DNA of 64,000 nt, taken from contig NZ_CP019426.1 in assembly GCF_009834515.1 (NCBI RefSeq), forward strand, positions 3,833,501 through 3,897,500. Direction: 5' to 3'. The DNA is from Pseudomonas sp. R84 (lineage in GTDB: Bacteria; Pseudomonadota; Gammaproteobacteria; Pseudomonadales; Pseudomonadaceae). A program made the translations under genes and the position numbers. This document shows, piece by piece, positions 52,501 to 60,479 of this stretch (position 1 is the first letter of the stretch; each line of letters starts with the position of its first letter). The notes under the pieces are model-generated. The model was given only the letters and a program-made list of their open reading frames with translations. It was not told the origin of the DNA and ran no database searches.

Positions 52501-55500
52501 TTCACCGCCAATGATGATGCTGCCGCCCTTGCCGACCAGCCCATACACCCGGCCCAGCGCATCCACGCCCGTGGCGGCGCGCCCGGCGACATCGAGCACT
52601 GCGTGGTCGCCGATCCAGATCGAGCGGTTGTGGGCATTTTTGTCGGCCACTTGCGAGGCCTCGGCGACATTCATCGAGCCGAACTGCTGCTGGCGAATGT
52701 CGATGATGCCGCCCCAGGCGTGCAACTCACCGTCGACAGTAATCTGTCCGGCGCCGCGCACGTTGATGCTTTGCCCCGGGTCGACACTGATGCGCGAGCC
52801 CTGGCCGAGAGTCAGCGCATTACGCGCAGGATCGCTCAACGCTACCTCGCTGGAGCCGGCCTGCAAGCTCAGGCTGGTACCCGCGCGTTGCGTCAGTTGC
52901 GCCTTGCCTGGATTTTCCTGATAGAGCGTCGGCGTCCACAGTTCCAGCGCCTGTTGCGGGGCCACACCGCTGCCCTGACTGGCTGCCGCGTCAGCAAACC
53001 GGTAAACCGGCATCAGCACGTCGATCAACGTGTTGTCCGCAACGTCCAGGCGGTTCAGCCCGATCAGGTTGTAGGCCGAAAAGCCCTTGTCGAACAGATC
53101 CGCTTGCAGCTGCAAGGTATTGTCGGCGAGGCCTTTGTCGGTCTGGCCGATCAGCACGTTGCCGGCCTGAATCAACAGGCTGCCGCCGCCCGTCACACCA
53201 TAGCCACGCAACTGGCCAGCGAGGCGCAGATGACTGTCACCCGGCGCTGACAACGCACTGGACTCCAGCGTCATGTCACCGCCCTTGCCCCCCTGAGTCT
53301 TGCCGTTGGCCAGGATCGCGCCGCCGGAGGACACGTCGAGCAGGCTACCCGTGCCGATTTCGATGTCGCCGCTGCTGCGGATCGAAATCACGCCACCGTC
53401 CAGATACGCAAGACTGCTGGCGTCATCCGGGTCAGTGCGCAAGTTGCTCCACAGCCCCCGGGTGTCCAGTTGCACTTTTTCCGCCACGCGAACACCCGTG
53501 GTCGTGCCCGCAGGCGCAACAATGCGGGTATCGGTGACACGGTCGGTATTGAGCTGATTGAGCACGTTGCCCGCATGCAGGCTGCCGCCCCGCGCGATCA
53601 GGTCAGCATTGACCTGCACGTGCGGCGCGTAGAGGGTGATATCGCCACCGTTGCCGACCGTCACGGCGCCGTCCACGTCGATGCGCTCTGTGGCGGCGAC
53701 TTTCAGTGCGCCCAGTTGCCAGTCACTCAGTTGTGCGGCATCGAGAAACAGCTTGCCATTGCGCGCCTCGGACACTACGCCGGTCAGGCCCGCGTCGTTG
53801 TCGCCGAGCGGACGCTCAATGCCGATCTGCACCTGATCGAGCAACGGATTGAGGCCATAGAGCACGCCGCCCGCCGCCGCGACGTAGGCGGCATCGTAAC
53901 CACCGACGATCAACTGCCCGCGCCGCGCGACTGCGGTCTGACGCTGCGCGTAGCCATCAAGCACGGCACGCGGCGCCTGAGTCTGGCGCTCGCCCTGATA
54001 AACCTCCCCCAGCAGTTGCCCGTCGAGCACCGCGTTAGCGGTTCCGATCACCAATTGCCCGGCATCGCGACCCACGGTGTAGCCGGCCTCCAGGCGCTTG
54101 GTCGGTGCGATCAGCGGGTTGTAGTAATAGCTCGTCTGCCCCCAGCGTTCGCTGCTGTCTTCATAACCGTTGTACAGACCGCTGTAGAGCAGATCGCCCG
54201 GTGCCTTGGACAACTCGTAGAGATGCCCGTCGGCACCGCGCAACCAACTCTGGCGAATCTCGCCACTTTGCACATCGAGCGTGCCGCCAGACAGGTTGAT
54301 CAACGAGCCCTTTTCGGTCACCACGTCATTGCCGGCGAAGTTCACCGTCCCGCCCTGGGCCATCCATTCACCGATGCTGTGGCCCTGGGTGCCAAGGTAA
54401 CCACCGACTTCGAGCAAACCACCTGCCGTGTACCAGCGATCCGTGGCGTACCCGTTGGTGCCGGCGGGCACGTAGACCAGTTCACGCACGTCAACCCAGA
54501 CGTCGTTGCTGTTCAGCGCAGCTTTGTCGCGGTTGCCCGAAGCGTCGCGCTGTTCGTTGCCCTGCACGTTGATCTTGATGCTGTTGGATTCCATCGCGAC
54601 TTTCACGCCGATGGCGCCGGAAACGTCGATCAGCGCACCGTCGCGCACCAGGCTGCGACGCTGCGCGGACACCGCGATTTGTCCGCCCGTGGCCAGGGTA
54701 ATCGAACCGTTCTGGAACTCGACGCTGCCACCACTCTGGATGTCGATGCGCGACTGGTCGCTGCGAATCGAATTGGTCGGGGTAACGGCGGTCAGTGCGG
54801 CCTGATGCTGGCTGTCGAGGGCCGTGAGGTCACTGCTGTCGAGCATGATCGCCGTGGCACTGCCCTGCCCCAGCGTCACGCTGCCTTGCGTGTCCGTCGC
54901 CGGGTTGAGCAGATGAATCGTGCCGCGCGTGGCGACCGATGTGCTGGCGAGTAATACGCCGTTTTGCACGACCTCATGGCCGGTCAGGGTGATGTCGCCG
55001 GTCGCGGCCTGAATCAGTCCGTTGTTGCTGACCTTGTCGGCAACGCTGGCGGCTTTGAAGCCCGGCGTGACTTCGTTGCCGAACGTCGTGGAGAAGCCGT
55101 TGCCTTCGGTGCCCGAACCCTTGCGAATGTAAAAGCGATCCCCCGCGCCCAGCACGGTCTGGCCCTTGGCGGTGTTGATGCTGCCGTCGTTCTGCACTTC
55201 GCTGCCCAACAACAAGGCATAACCGCCGGCGTCGGTGGACTTCGCCGGTCGCGCGGTTTCGATGGACGCACCGCGTTCCACCAGCACTTTGCCCGCCGCG
55301 TCGGTGAACGTCGGCTGGCTGGCGCTGCTGTCGAAATACAGGCCGCGATCGCGGAACTGGATATCGGTGATGTTGGCGGCGGCCGCCACCAGGTTGCGCA
55401 CGTTGACCTGACTGGTGCCACTGAAGACGATGCCGTTGCGGTTGATCAGCATCACCGTGCCGTCGCCCTTGATCTGCCCCTGAATCTGACTGGCCCGTGC

Positions 55501-56109
55501 ACTCGGATCGTTGACCCGATTGAGCACCGCCCAATTCGCTTGTTGGGCGAATTCAACGCTGGTGTTACGCCCGACGTTGAAGGTTTCCCAGTTGAGAATG
55601 GCTTTGTCGGCGGTCTGCTCGATCTTCACCGTGGTCTTGCCGTCGGCCTGAGTCTGTTGCGGGCCTTTCGCGTTCTGCCAGCCCTGGGTGAGGCTGTTGT
55701 CGACCTTCAGACCACCCTCAGCCAAACCGTCCGGAACAACCTGCACCGACCCCAATGCCGCCGCGCGTCCGGCAGCTTGCGCCGCTTGCTGTGCAGCAAT
55801 CGCGGCGACGGTGTTGTTCAAGGTCTGAATCGAACGCTGCAGCTGTTGATTGGCCTTCTGCTGTTGCGCCAGCGGCGGCGTCATCCCCGGCAAACCGCCG
55901 GTGCCGGGCCGTGCAGCGCTCGCCTGCTGCGCCGCGCCCTTGGCGGCAAACCATCCCGAACTGAAGGCGGTGGCCGCCTCGGCGCTGCCCGCCACCAGAC
56001 ACAAGGCAATCGCCTGCGCCAACGGCTTGAGCAACCACAGCGCCGGATCGACGGCGAGACGCTGTTGAGGCTGGACACGGGTACTGCGACGGGATGGGCG
56101 AGCGAGCAT
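43597..56109 (-). CDS. pdtA: Giant filamentous haemagglutinin, TpsA of a two-partner system (PdtA type)
   Basis: Protein of 4170 aa. ATG 56109 has AAGGA ten bases upstream; a GTG at 56136 would add nine residues. An extended basic signal (ARPSRRSTRVQPQQRLAVD, then LLKPLAQAIALCLVAGSAEA) is followed by the TPS/haemagglutinin activity domain (about 110-350: LNWETFNVGRNTSVEFAQQA, MLINRNGIVFSGTSQVNVRN), a very long Gly/Ala/Asn-rich beta-helix and a DUF3739-type end (INAGRGSKTTVVYTPPKR). The resemblance and position next to DING and hxc genes match P. aeruginosa PdtA, an adhesin exported by PdtB under phosphate limitation. No TpsB gene is in the window. Orthology is inferred from synteny. Confidence 0.88.
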   Translation of the reverse strand: MLARPSRRSTRVQPQQRLAVDPALWLLKPLAQAIALCLVAGSAEAATAFSSGWFAAKGAAQQASAARPGTGGLPGMTPPLAQQQKANQQLQRSIQTLNNTVAAIAAQQAAQAAGRAAALGSVQVVPDGLAEGGLKVDNSLTQGWQNAKGPQQTQADGKTTVKIEQTADKAILNWETFNVGRNTSVEFAQQANWAVLNRVNDPSARASQIQGQIKGDGTVMLINRNGIVFSGTSQVNVRNLVAAAANITDIQFRDRGLYFDSSASQPTFTDAAGKVLVERGASIETARPAKSTDAGGYALLLGSEVQNDGSINTAKGQTVLGAGDRFYIRKGSGTEGNGFSTTFGNEVTPGFKAASVADKVSNNGLIQAATGDITLTGHEVVQNGVLLASTSVATRGTIHLLNPATDTQGSVTLGQGSATAIMLDSSDLTALDSQHQAALTAVTPTNSIRSDQSRIDIQSGGSVEFQNGSITLATGGQIAVSAQRRSLVRDGALIDVSGAIGVKVAMESNSIKINVQGNEQRDASGNRDKAALNSNDVWVDVRELVYVPAGTNGYATDRWYTAGGLLEVGGYLGTQGHSIGEWMAQGGTVNFAGNDVVTEKGSLINLSGGTLDVQSGEIRQSWLRGADGHLYELSKAPGDLLYSGLYNGYEDSSERWGQTSYYYNPLIAPTKRLEAGYTVGRDAGQLVIGTANAVLDGQLLGEVYQGERQTQAPRAVLDGYAQRQTAVARRGQLIVGGYDAAYVAAAGGVLYGLNPLLDQVQIGIERPLGDNDAGLTGVVSEARNGKLFLDAAQLSDWQLGALKVAATERIDVDGAVTVGNGGDITLYAPHVQVNADLIARGGSLHAGNVLNQLNTDRVTDTRIVAPAGTTTGVRVAEKVQLDTRGLWSNLRTDPDDASSLAYLDGGVISIRSSGDIEIGTGSLLDVSSGGAILANGKTQGGKGGDMTLESSALSAPGDSHLRLAGQLRGYGVTGGGSLLIQAGNVLIGQTDKGLADNTLQLQADLFDKGFSAYNLIGLNRLDVADNTLIDVLMPVYRFADAAASQGSGVAPQQALELWTPTLYQENPGKAQLTQRAGTSLSLQAGSSEVALSDPARNALTLGQGSRISVDPGQSINVRGAGQITVDGELHAWGGIIDIRQQQFGSMNVAEASQVADKNAHNRSIWIGDHAVLDVAGRAATGVDALGRVYGLVGKGGSIIIGGETDAKKATATAADAYVVVRNGARLDASGAQALLDIAGQGPTAVATDGGRISLSSYNGLFIDGDLRAAAGGVGAAGGRLEIALETPSYLRSDASNEVRVPREIIISQKTADALLPADVQPGEAAPALQYGRARLSANRLMAGGFDNLSVLSNGLLSFDGDVNLHMQQSLSLYAGAISLAEGAQDNARIDLSAPYLRLSGTGKYFEAPGNLRPRVMNTPTTRVSTGQFNASADQLDLSNSLSFGTAGNIVQLTGPDVQVTRRGFDQVTLQSRGDLRFLAPTGYVEKTELWTPGDLNLRAAQIYPGSDVTAEVRVGYQSVIPGADPARTLRISSSGAAPAALPYSVFGNLTLAAGRIEQGGVIRAPLGMISLGGETVVNTRELHLLPGSVTSVRAAGLVMPYGGTTDGIDYRYAGKSVQLKGISADTAGVTLTSRYVDVQSGALIDLSGGGDLRGAGFVSGRGGSTDARYNPLVRNANDGTFSLPGLASNPVYAIVPGNQSAYAPMLAEAGAVDPRIGQQITLGAGVPGLAAGTYTLLPSTFALLPGAFRVEVNGQATPGVSNGALQMRNGSWTGSGQMSIANTGLRNSLASQVILTSADVLRRYSQYNETGFSQFIQSDATRRGVPRALAPMDGKSLNLYLMPGAEQDIALDFNGRAVFAPAAGGVLGTATVRGAMDFEVLGAGHSRTDGFTGVSLYADSLNGLNAGRLTLGAQPLIDYSGAGNIISFTGYTTSITLREGAMLSAPEVLLRTARSDGGITLEAGSGINTLGRGNAPYDSSSGFIYQPGAAALLMVSNGWTNVLAPAVAEGTSGAGDIRIGKCPTTVCNNPTLLYSNGSITAATDKQFELDESVRFGTRHLALAVGAVNAGSAEALSAAGNRVPTGLTLNQSVLDRLLRGDTQFAAPALETLSLTSRDAFNFYGNVSLDTLDAQTGVSQLHNLIITTPGIYGLGESADVASIRTANLIWNGASQDPGAVITGGAGTGRGTLDIQAQRIEFGYGPNPQASGLEQNNRLALGFANVNLSASERITANHKGSLAVYQEQGAYDPVKGYAYSGGNLNLRTPLLTGEAASVNLLKAGNNLTLSGAGTPAAANALGAELTLDARSVVLDSRITLASGKLLVKSEGDLTLANGASVDMAGRTLPFNDVSKYSWGGDVALYSSHGNIRQAAGSRIDLSAQNNQAGTLSAVALASDAGMVDLQGQILGTSSGHYDAGGTWVPYKSAGVDIRAQHLNGDASQQFAALNQRLNAGQVFGSRSLQLKQGDLLIGDGLKAGEVNVSVDNGSLTVAGLIDASGERVGNIRLSAQHGLTLAGNAVLDAHGHVLRVDSYGKIIDAPNRATVELNSAAGLLTLGAGARIDLRHGTDAVSGTLPGQSDGLLRGTLELNAPRLGADDIGIDASGALSIQGARSIGLNATRRYTDATDGVDPAASGRPYQVIDQAYFDRIHADSSAFIDAALANRNLLQNKLAGLNNATYADAFHLRPGVEIASKTADGDLVVQGDVDLSGYRYASLNPHTQKTAVYGSGEAGSLVMRAGGNLDIHGSLNDGFAPPPETVDDAGWKLLPGIQPFGGDLIVPTAGVTLAEGTLFPAGVTLNYDVPLQAATLPAGTLLPTEATLAGPYTLGAGTVLAAAVRDATGQLLYAAGTLLADSVTLPAGSRLGAGIRLNKVTAISAVRWPKGVPLPGNVEAGTNAIKGMRLSGSLALLRGSLIPSMTDVVLADGTAFIELRPLNGTQQGRNWAVASMLPAGSASWSMRVVAGADLSAADSRAIKPLSSDGHLRLADTHYGLKVTEKPPTLVWGDGNLGGFTPGEPVPDDLKDWCDWAPNSCVPAPRWAWAPDNWLGMPAGSPMSDDDVAAWCSAFPELCVENKPGITVKTRTQMFSVLRTGTGDLDVLAAGDLSMDSPFGVYTAGTQSQDVDPLYNQPRGRLSDNGSVLGSGGSDYEKWVSGNDSLYQAWYPQMGGNLTINAGGSISGDVLGRRGYSQNMDTPEQVPSVAVGNWLWRQGTGNSDVPTAWWINFGSYATQPLPDQSVDTGPFLVGFTGFGTLGGGNISLRAGADAGMLKAMGGSGNSNLYPRGQGLIVAVGSTGRVGNDGTLQLTGGGDMDIRVGGSVNPSLQARAGQNGIGIAQHDLQGALINLRGAAQLTGGALGGINLQYGAAAPVQDVREIRPYDPFTATLGSASGGLVLIPGDSAMSLNTRGDLVLGGAADPGRVRLQNSTSFTTEDGVVHDGGGLSGFSLWTDHTAVDLFSAGGNLTPSTQLGETTGQGPVTARNTSPTDGRFVYPSILRAVAAQGSIYAGPSAVYSQGSGVVPATSYSLLLAPSNAGQLELLAQDSIYAGGYAINQSGASPLAIATPFAPAFNGYDSSSSVRPVMTNRGSDGVAPDKNLRYPLFAFGANSYSGLSDVQAPARFYALTGDLVGVRSGETLTFNLSRRTWYEAAAPVWMLAGRDIVASGTFLGQPTIVPNAEMGSPSTESIASTGNLFVHNDPRDISRVSAGRDILYSSFDIAGPGVLDINAGRNILMEDRASITSIGPVVAGDNRPGASVVMQAGVGAQGPGYADFIARYLNRQNLADPDKALSVQPGKVVKTYLDELQSWLTLGYGFSGNAEQAQAFFAALPGSEQAIFARQVYFAELRAGGLEYNDVDGPRKGSYLRGRSAIAALFPTTDVAGNPIRYDGDITLYGGAGVKTLFGGDIQMLTPGGGQVFGIEGAAPPSTAGIITQGSGNIQLYSQGSILLGQSRIMTTFGGSILGWSAEGDINAGRGSKTTVVYTPPKRVYDTWGNVTLSPSVPSTGAGIATLNPIAEVAPGDIDLIAPLGTIDAGEAGIRVSGNVNIAALTVVNAANISVQGKATGVPVVSAVNTGAITSASSAASSATQAAEDVARQQQAASRQNQASVFTVQVLSFGNEQLAPSRDGASRAPAPGYNPNSPVQVLGAGALDEQAKQQLTEEERGQLTL

Positions 56110-56242
56110 CACTACGAGATCCTTTTGGGTTGCCACACGAGGCCGCAGGTCGGGTCGACCCTGCTGTTATGACATAGGCGGTTGGCGAAGGCTGCGACCG
56201 AACGGATGTCACACAAACTTCATGATTGAGGAGTAGATCGGC
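56110..56242 (-). promoter_or_regulatory. Upstream region of the TpsA gene
   Basis: The 133 bp between the TpsA start and the DING terminator must contain the tpsA promoter. On the minus strand ATGTCAT (56169-56175) matches six of seven positions of a PhoB half-box but has no partner at the 11-bp period. No sigma-70 or ECF-type hexamers were convincing. Confidence 0.3.
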
Positions 56243-56273
56243 CAAAAAAAAGCAGCAGCCCGAAGGCTGCTGC
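56243..56273 (-). terminator. Rho-independent terminator of the DING gene
   Basis: Perfect nine-base stem GCAGCAGCC / GGCTGCTGC with tetraloop, followed on the minus strand by eight T. It lies 26 bp past the DING stop and separates that transcript from tpsA. Confidence 0.92.
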
Positions 56274-56298
56274 GATTGCATTGCGGCTAAAGCGAAGC

Positions 56299-57408
56299 TT
56301 ACAAAGGACGACCGATAGCGTTGCAGACGCTGGCGTTGTTGATGTCCAGGTTGTTGCCCGAAGTGTTGGTGACGAAGTTGGCGGTCACAGCGGCTTTCCA
56401 GTTGGTTGGAACCGGAGTGAAGCTGTGCGCGATGGTGGCAGCGTTGTTGCCCGGGTTGCTGTAGTGAGTGGTCAGGAAGCTGCGCACATCGTTGGCCACG
56501 GCTGCATCCTTGTAGCACTGACCGAAGATGAAGTTGGTGTAAGCGACGATCGGGTAGCCGCTCGCCGGGTTAGGCACAACCGGTACCCACTGCGCCGGGT
56601 TGGCAGGCGCGGCTGGCAGAGCGGCCGAACCCAATGCCAGAGAAACGTTGGCAGTGGTTGGCTGCACGCCGTTGACACGGGCAACAACAGCGTTGCTCGC
56701 GGCGTTCACACCGTCCGGACCAACATAACCGATCGAACCGTCAACGGCGTTGACCTGGGTGGCGACGTCAGACGTACCGGCAACACCCACCCAGTTCGCT
56801 GGCAATGCGGAGCCGGCTGGCAGGCGAGCGTTGGTGAAGGTGGAGTTGGTGGCGAACTTGGTCGGGCAGATCGAGTTCAGGTGGCGAGTGAGGATTTCCG
56901 AGGTGCCGCTGGAAACGTTGCGATAAACAACGCGAATCGGCGTGGTGTCGGCAGTACCCAACAGTGCACCCCAAGTGGTTTTGGCGCCCGAGAAGGCATC
57001 ACACAGCTGAGTGCTGGTCAGGTTCAGCGCGGTCTGGCCAGACTTTTTGTAAGGAATGGCAACCGAAGTGGCCACCGAAGGCAGTTGGATCAGCGGGCCG
57101 TACGAAGCGCCGTAGGTGCTGTTGTAGGTGCTGATTTCCGTAGCGCTGAGGATCGAGTCGCTACCGGCGAAGTGCACCGAACCGGTGGTGCTGAACAGCG
57201 CGGAGTTGTTGGTCAGGAAAGCCGTTTTGCCAGTACCGCTACCGGTGCCCAGGTAGCTGAAGTTGGCTGGCAGGATGCTGTTGGCAGAACCTTTGTACAG
57301 AGCGGCAGGCAGAGTCGCGCCACCACCGGTAACGTTGGCGGCCATGGCCTGGGCGGAAGCCAGAGCGGCGACAGTCAGTGAGGCGGCGATCAGAGTGCGC
57401 TTGAACAT
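56299..57408 (-). CDS. DING/PstS-like secreted phosphate-binding protein
   Basis: Protein of 369 aa. ATG 57408 has AGGAG seven bases upstream; an in-frame ATG lies six codons further. A signal peptide (1-23, LIAASLTVAALASAQAMA) leads to the DING/PstS fold: VTGGGATLPAALYKG, the phosphate-contact loops FAGSDSILSATEI and SGTSEILTRHL, VASVATSVAIPYKKSG-type hinge and paired cysteines (CDAF, CPTK, CYKD, CNAI). DING proteins bind phosphate with very high affinity and in P. aeruginosa are exported by the Hxc system, encoded next door here. Like LapA-type proteins it may also have phosphatase activity. It is probably induced by phosphate starvation. Confidence 0.87.
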   Translation of the reverse strand: MFKRTLIAASLTVAALASAQAMAANVTGGGATLPAALYKGSANSILPANFSYLGTGSGTGKTAFLTNNSALFSTTGSVHFAGSDSILSATEISTYNSTYGASYGPLIQLPSVATSVAIPYKKSGQTALNLTSTQLCDAFSGAKTTWGALLGTADTTPIRVVYRNVSSGTSEILTRHLNSICPTKFATNSTFTNARLPAGSALPANWVGVAGTSDVATQVNAVDGSIGYVGPDGVNAASNAVVARVNGVQPTTANVSLALGSAALPAAPANPAQWVPVVPNPASGYPIVAYTNFIFGQCYKDAAVANDVRSFLTTHYSNPGNNAATIAHSFTPVPTNWKAAVTANFVTNTSGNNLDINNASVCNAIGRPL

Positions 57409-57773
57409 GAAGAATCTCCTTTTCAACTAGGTTTGGGAACACAGGTTTCGGAAAGCTTGCATGACACTGGGAGGACTCACCCAAGCCCTCGCTAGCGTTG
57501 GCCTTGGTTAAGTCGCACTGAGAAATTCGCAGTTTCCGGTGACAGATAAAGGAAAAAACCTCGGGAGGTGAGCGGTGTTTCTGAAGGGATTTTCTCGGGT
57601 GTTTGTCGGGTGTCGTGCAGCGTCTGGATCGGGGGTTTGGCGGAATCGGGCTGGAGGCGTTGGCGGGTGGTTGCAGATGACAGAAAGGAGAACCCGAGGA
57701 TGGTTCTTTTGAGGGTCGGGTGATGCTGAAGTCCTGGGAAAAAGATTGGATTTTTTGTTGCCCTGATTGGCCC
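57409..57773 (-). promoter_or_regulatory. Long leader of the DING gene
   Basis: Part of a 453-bp gap before hxcS. On the minus strand CTGTCAC (57539-57545) and CTGTCAT (57677-57683) are perfect or near-perfect PhoB half-boxes, 137 and 275 bp upstream of the ATG, but neither has a good second half at the required 11-bp period. There is no supported gene in the gap. A complete Pho box is not demonstrated. Confidence 0.35.
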
Positions 57774-57840
57774 CTTCGCGAGCAAGCTCGCTCCCACATT
57801 TGAAATGCGTACCCCTGTAGGAGTGAGCCTGCTCGCGATG
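57774..57840. repeat. REP doublet of mixed type
   Basis: CCTTCGCGAGCAAGCTCGCTCCCAC and CTGTAGGAGTGAGCCTGCTC, facing each other over a 22-bp spacer. The arms belong to slightly different REP variants (GCTCGCTCCCAC against GTAGGAGTGAGC), so they were not produced by one simple inversion. It sits behind the hxcS stop. Confidence 0.85.
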
Positions 57841-57861
57841 AGGCCCTGCGCAACAACACCA

Positions 57862-59073
57862 CTACTGGACCAGTTGATTGATCTCAATGATCGGCAGCAA
57901 CACCGCCATCACAATCACCAGCACTACCCCACCCATCACCACAATCATCAGCGGCTCCAGCAACGCGGTCATGCCCATCGCTCGCCGCTCGATATCGCGC
58001 GACAGGGTTTGTGCCGCACGCTCAAGCATCGGCGGCAGCGAGCCGGTTTTCTCGCCACTGGCGATCAGATGAATCAGCACTGGCGGGAATACGTTCTCCA
58101 CGCGCAATGCAGCGGCGAGGTTGACCCCTTCGCGCACTTTGGCCGTTGCTTCAGTGACGCTCAAACTCAAGCGGTCGTTGGACAGGGTCTGCCGCGCCGC
58201 CTCCAATGCGCGCAGCAACGGCACCCCGGCGCCGCCGAGAATCGCCAACGTCGAGGCGAACCGTGCGGTGTTCAGGCCCAGAATGAAACGCCCGAACAGC
58301 GGCAACTTCAGCACGCGATGATGCCAACTCAAACGTGCCGCTGGATTGCGCAGGTACAAACGCCAGCTCCAGAAACTTGCGGCCATGATCCCAGCGCACA
58401 GCCAGCCCCAACTGCGGATGAAATCACTCGCGTTGAGCATCGCCAAGGTCAGCCCGGGCAAATCCTGCCGCGCCTGGGAAAACGCGCTGACCACCTGCGG
58501 CACCACGTAACTGAGCAGGAAAATCACGATGCCGATCGACACCAGACCGACCACGCCCGGATAGATAAACGCCGTGAGAATCTTGCCGCGCAGGTTGTTG
58601 CGTTCCTCGATATAATCCGCGAGGCGTTCCATGACCTGCGCCAAATCACCGGACTCCTCACCCGCCGCAATCAGCGCACGGTAGATCTCAGGAAAGTCTC
58701 GCGGTCGCGCGGCGAGGGATTCCGCCAGTCGCATGCCGCTGCGCACATCCGCACGAACAGCGCTGAGGGTGTGGGCGATGTGCTTTTTCTCGGCCTGCTC
58801 CACCGTGGCGCTCAACGCGGCCTCCAGCGGCAGACTGGCGCCGAGCAGACTCGCCAGCTGCCGCGTGGCCCAGGCCAGATCGTTATCGGAAAGTTTGGCG
58901 CGGAACAATCCACCGCCGCCGTGACTGGCGACGTTGCTTTCTTTGTGCACCGACAACGCGGTCAACCCGCGCGCGCGTAACGTTGTGAACGCGGCAGCCT
59001 GGCTGTCCGCCTCAAGGTGCCCGGATTCGATCTTGCCGGTCGCATCGGCAGCTTCAAAACGATAGCGATTCAT
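57862..59073 (-). CDS. hxcS: Type II secretion inner-membrane platform protein GspF (HxcS)
   Basis: Protein of 403 aa with two repeats of the T2SSF domain (WATRQLASLLGASLPLEAAL with the first helix after residue 165; ARFASTLAILGGAGVPLLRAL with helices near 215 and 375) and the GspF C-terminal MTALLEPLMIVVMGGVVL-type stretch. GspF anchors the assembly ATPase and drives pseudopilus growth. The start coincides with the last base of the hxcR stop. In P. aeruginosa this protein is HxcS; the order S-R-Q-Z-Y here is the same. Confidence 0.93.
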   Translation of the reverse strand: MNRYRFEAADATGKIESGHLEADSQAAAFTTLRARGLTALSVHKESNVASHGGGGLFRAKLSDNDLAWATRQLASLLGASLPLEAALSATVEQAEKKHIAHTLSAVRADVRSGMRLAESLAARPRDFPEIYRALIAAGEESGDLAQVMERLADYIEERNNLRGKILTAFIYPGVVGLVSIGIVIFLLSYVVPQVVSAFSQARQDLPGLTLAMLNASDFIRSWGWLCAGIMAASFWSWRLYLRNPAARLSWHHRVLKLPLFGRFILGLNTARFASTLAILGGAGVPLLRALEAARQTLSNDRLSLSVTEATAKVREGVNLAAALRVENVFPPVLIHLIASGEKTGSLPPMLERAAQTLSRDIERRAMGMTALLEPLMIVVMGGVVLVIVMAVLLPIIEINQLVQ

Positions 59074-60479
59074 CAGGCGTCCCGTGTCACACGGAGGATT
59101 TCTTCAGGGGCGGTGGCGCCGCTGCGGATCCATCGCTCACCGTCCTCGCGCAGGCTGAACATCCCGGCTTTCGCGGCTGATGCGCGCAAGGCCTGCTCCC
59201 CTGCCCCTTGGTGAATCAGGGTGCGAATGTCGTCGTCGATGCAGAACAACTCGTGGATGCCGGTGCGGCCGCTGTAGCCGGTCTGATTGCACGCCGGGCA
59301 GCCGACCGGTCGCCAAGTGCCCGGTGTCGCCGGGTCTTCCTGCTTGCACTGATTGCACAGCCGTCGCACCAGTCGTTGTGCGAGCACGCCGAGCATCGAC
59401 GAGGCCAGCAGAAACGGTTCGACGCCCATGTCGATCAAGCGGTTGACCGCCGACACCGCGTCGTTGGTGTGCAATGTCGCCAGCACCAAGTGCCCGGTCA
59501 ACGAAGCCTGCACGGCGATTTGTGCAGTTTCGAGATCGCGGATCTCGCCGATCATGATGATGTCCGGGTCTTGCCGCAGGATTGCTCGCAGCGCCAGGGC
59601 AAAAGTCATGTCGATCTTGGCATTGACCTGGATCTGGCTGATGCCCGGCAGGTCGTATTCCACCGGATCCTCGACGGTGAGAATGTTGCTGGTACTCGCA
59701 TCCAGCCGTGCCAATGCGGCGTAGAGGCTGGTGGTTTTGCCGCTGCCGGTCGGCCCGGTGACCAAAACGATGCCGTGGGGCTGGCGGATCAGGTGATCGA
59801 GTTTGGCCAGCACCTGCGCGTCCATGCCCAGTGTTTCCAGATGCAGACGCCCGGCCTGTTTGTCGAGCAGACGCATCACCACCCTTTCGCCATGACCGGT
59901 GGGCACGGTTGAAACACGAATATCAATCGGCCGCCCGGCCACGCGCAAAGCGATGCGTCCATCTTGCGGCAGGCGTTTTTCGGCGATGTCGAGCTGGGCC
60001 ATGATCTTGATCCGCGACACCAGCGCACCATGCAACGCCTTGCGCGGTGAGACCACATCGCGCAAGGTTCCGTCGACGCGATAGCGCACCACCGAATGGG
60101 TTTCGAACGGTTCGATGTGAATGTCGCTGGCCTCATCGCGCGCGGCCTGGGTGAGCAAGGCGTTGATCATGCGGATCACCGGCGCGCCGTCCTGGGTGTC
60201 GAGCAGGTCGGTGATTTCCGGCATGTCCTGCATCAGCCGATCCAGATCAACTTCGTTTTCCGCAGCCCCAACCACCGCCGCCGCACTGCCGGTGTCGGCA
60301 TAGGCTGCGGCGAGCAAGCCGTCGAGTTCGTCATCGCGCACGCGTTGTATGGTGGTCGCACCGAACTGCCGCCGCGCCTCGCTGATCGACCAGCCCGGCG
60401 TTGACGGGCACACCGTCAACACGCCATCGCACAACAGAATGCGCTGCGCCTTGGCCCAGGCGTAAGGCAGCGAACTCAT
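59073..60479 (-). CDS. hxcR: Type II secretion ATPase GspE (HxcR)
   Basis: Protein of 468 aa. Walker [19 protein letters not shown] (239-256), Asp box [12 protein letters not shown], Walker [18 protein letters not shown] and the tetracysteine zinc motif [15 protein letters not shown] with CPAC that marks GspE proteins. The N-terminal GspE-N part is short and there is no long N-terminal extension. It powers pseudopilus assembly at the cytoplasmic face with GspF and GspL. It overlaps hxcQ (ATGA) and touches hxcS. Confidence 0.95.
   Translation of the reverse strand: MSSLPYAWAKAQRILLCDGVLTVCPSTPGWSISEARRQFGATTIQRVRDDELDGLLAAAYADTGSAAAVVGAAENEVDLDRLMQDMPEITDLLDTQDGAPVIRMINALLTQAARDEASDIHIEPFETHSVVRYRVDGTLRDVVSPRKALHGALVSRIKIMAQLDIAEKRLPQDGRIALRVAGRPIDIRVSTVPTGHGERVVMRLLDKQAGRLHLETLGMDAQVLAKLDHLIRQPHGIVLVTGPTGSGKTTSLYAALARLDASTSNILTVEDPVEYDLPGISQIQVNAKIDMTFALALRAILRQDPDIIMIGEIRDLETAQIAVQASLTGHLVLATLHTNDAVSAVNRLIDMGVEPFLLASSMLGVLAQRLVRRLCNQCKQEDPATPGTWRPVGCPACNQTGYSGRTGIHELFCIDDDIRTLIHQGAGEQALRASAAKAGMFSLREDGERWIRSGATAPEEILRVTRDA

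Noticed and set aside
50953..53250. Plus-strand frames of 350-765 codons inside the TpsA gene (also 47140-48294, 48415-49656, 53470-54954)
   Set aside because: Mirror frames of repetitive beta-helix coding sequence; Ala/Arg/Gln/His-rich with no domain.
56203..56226. Possible Pho box (ATGTCAC ACAA ACTTCAT) upstream of tpsA
   Set aside because: It is oriented away from tpsA and the second half matches only four of seven positions.
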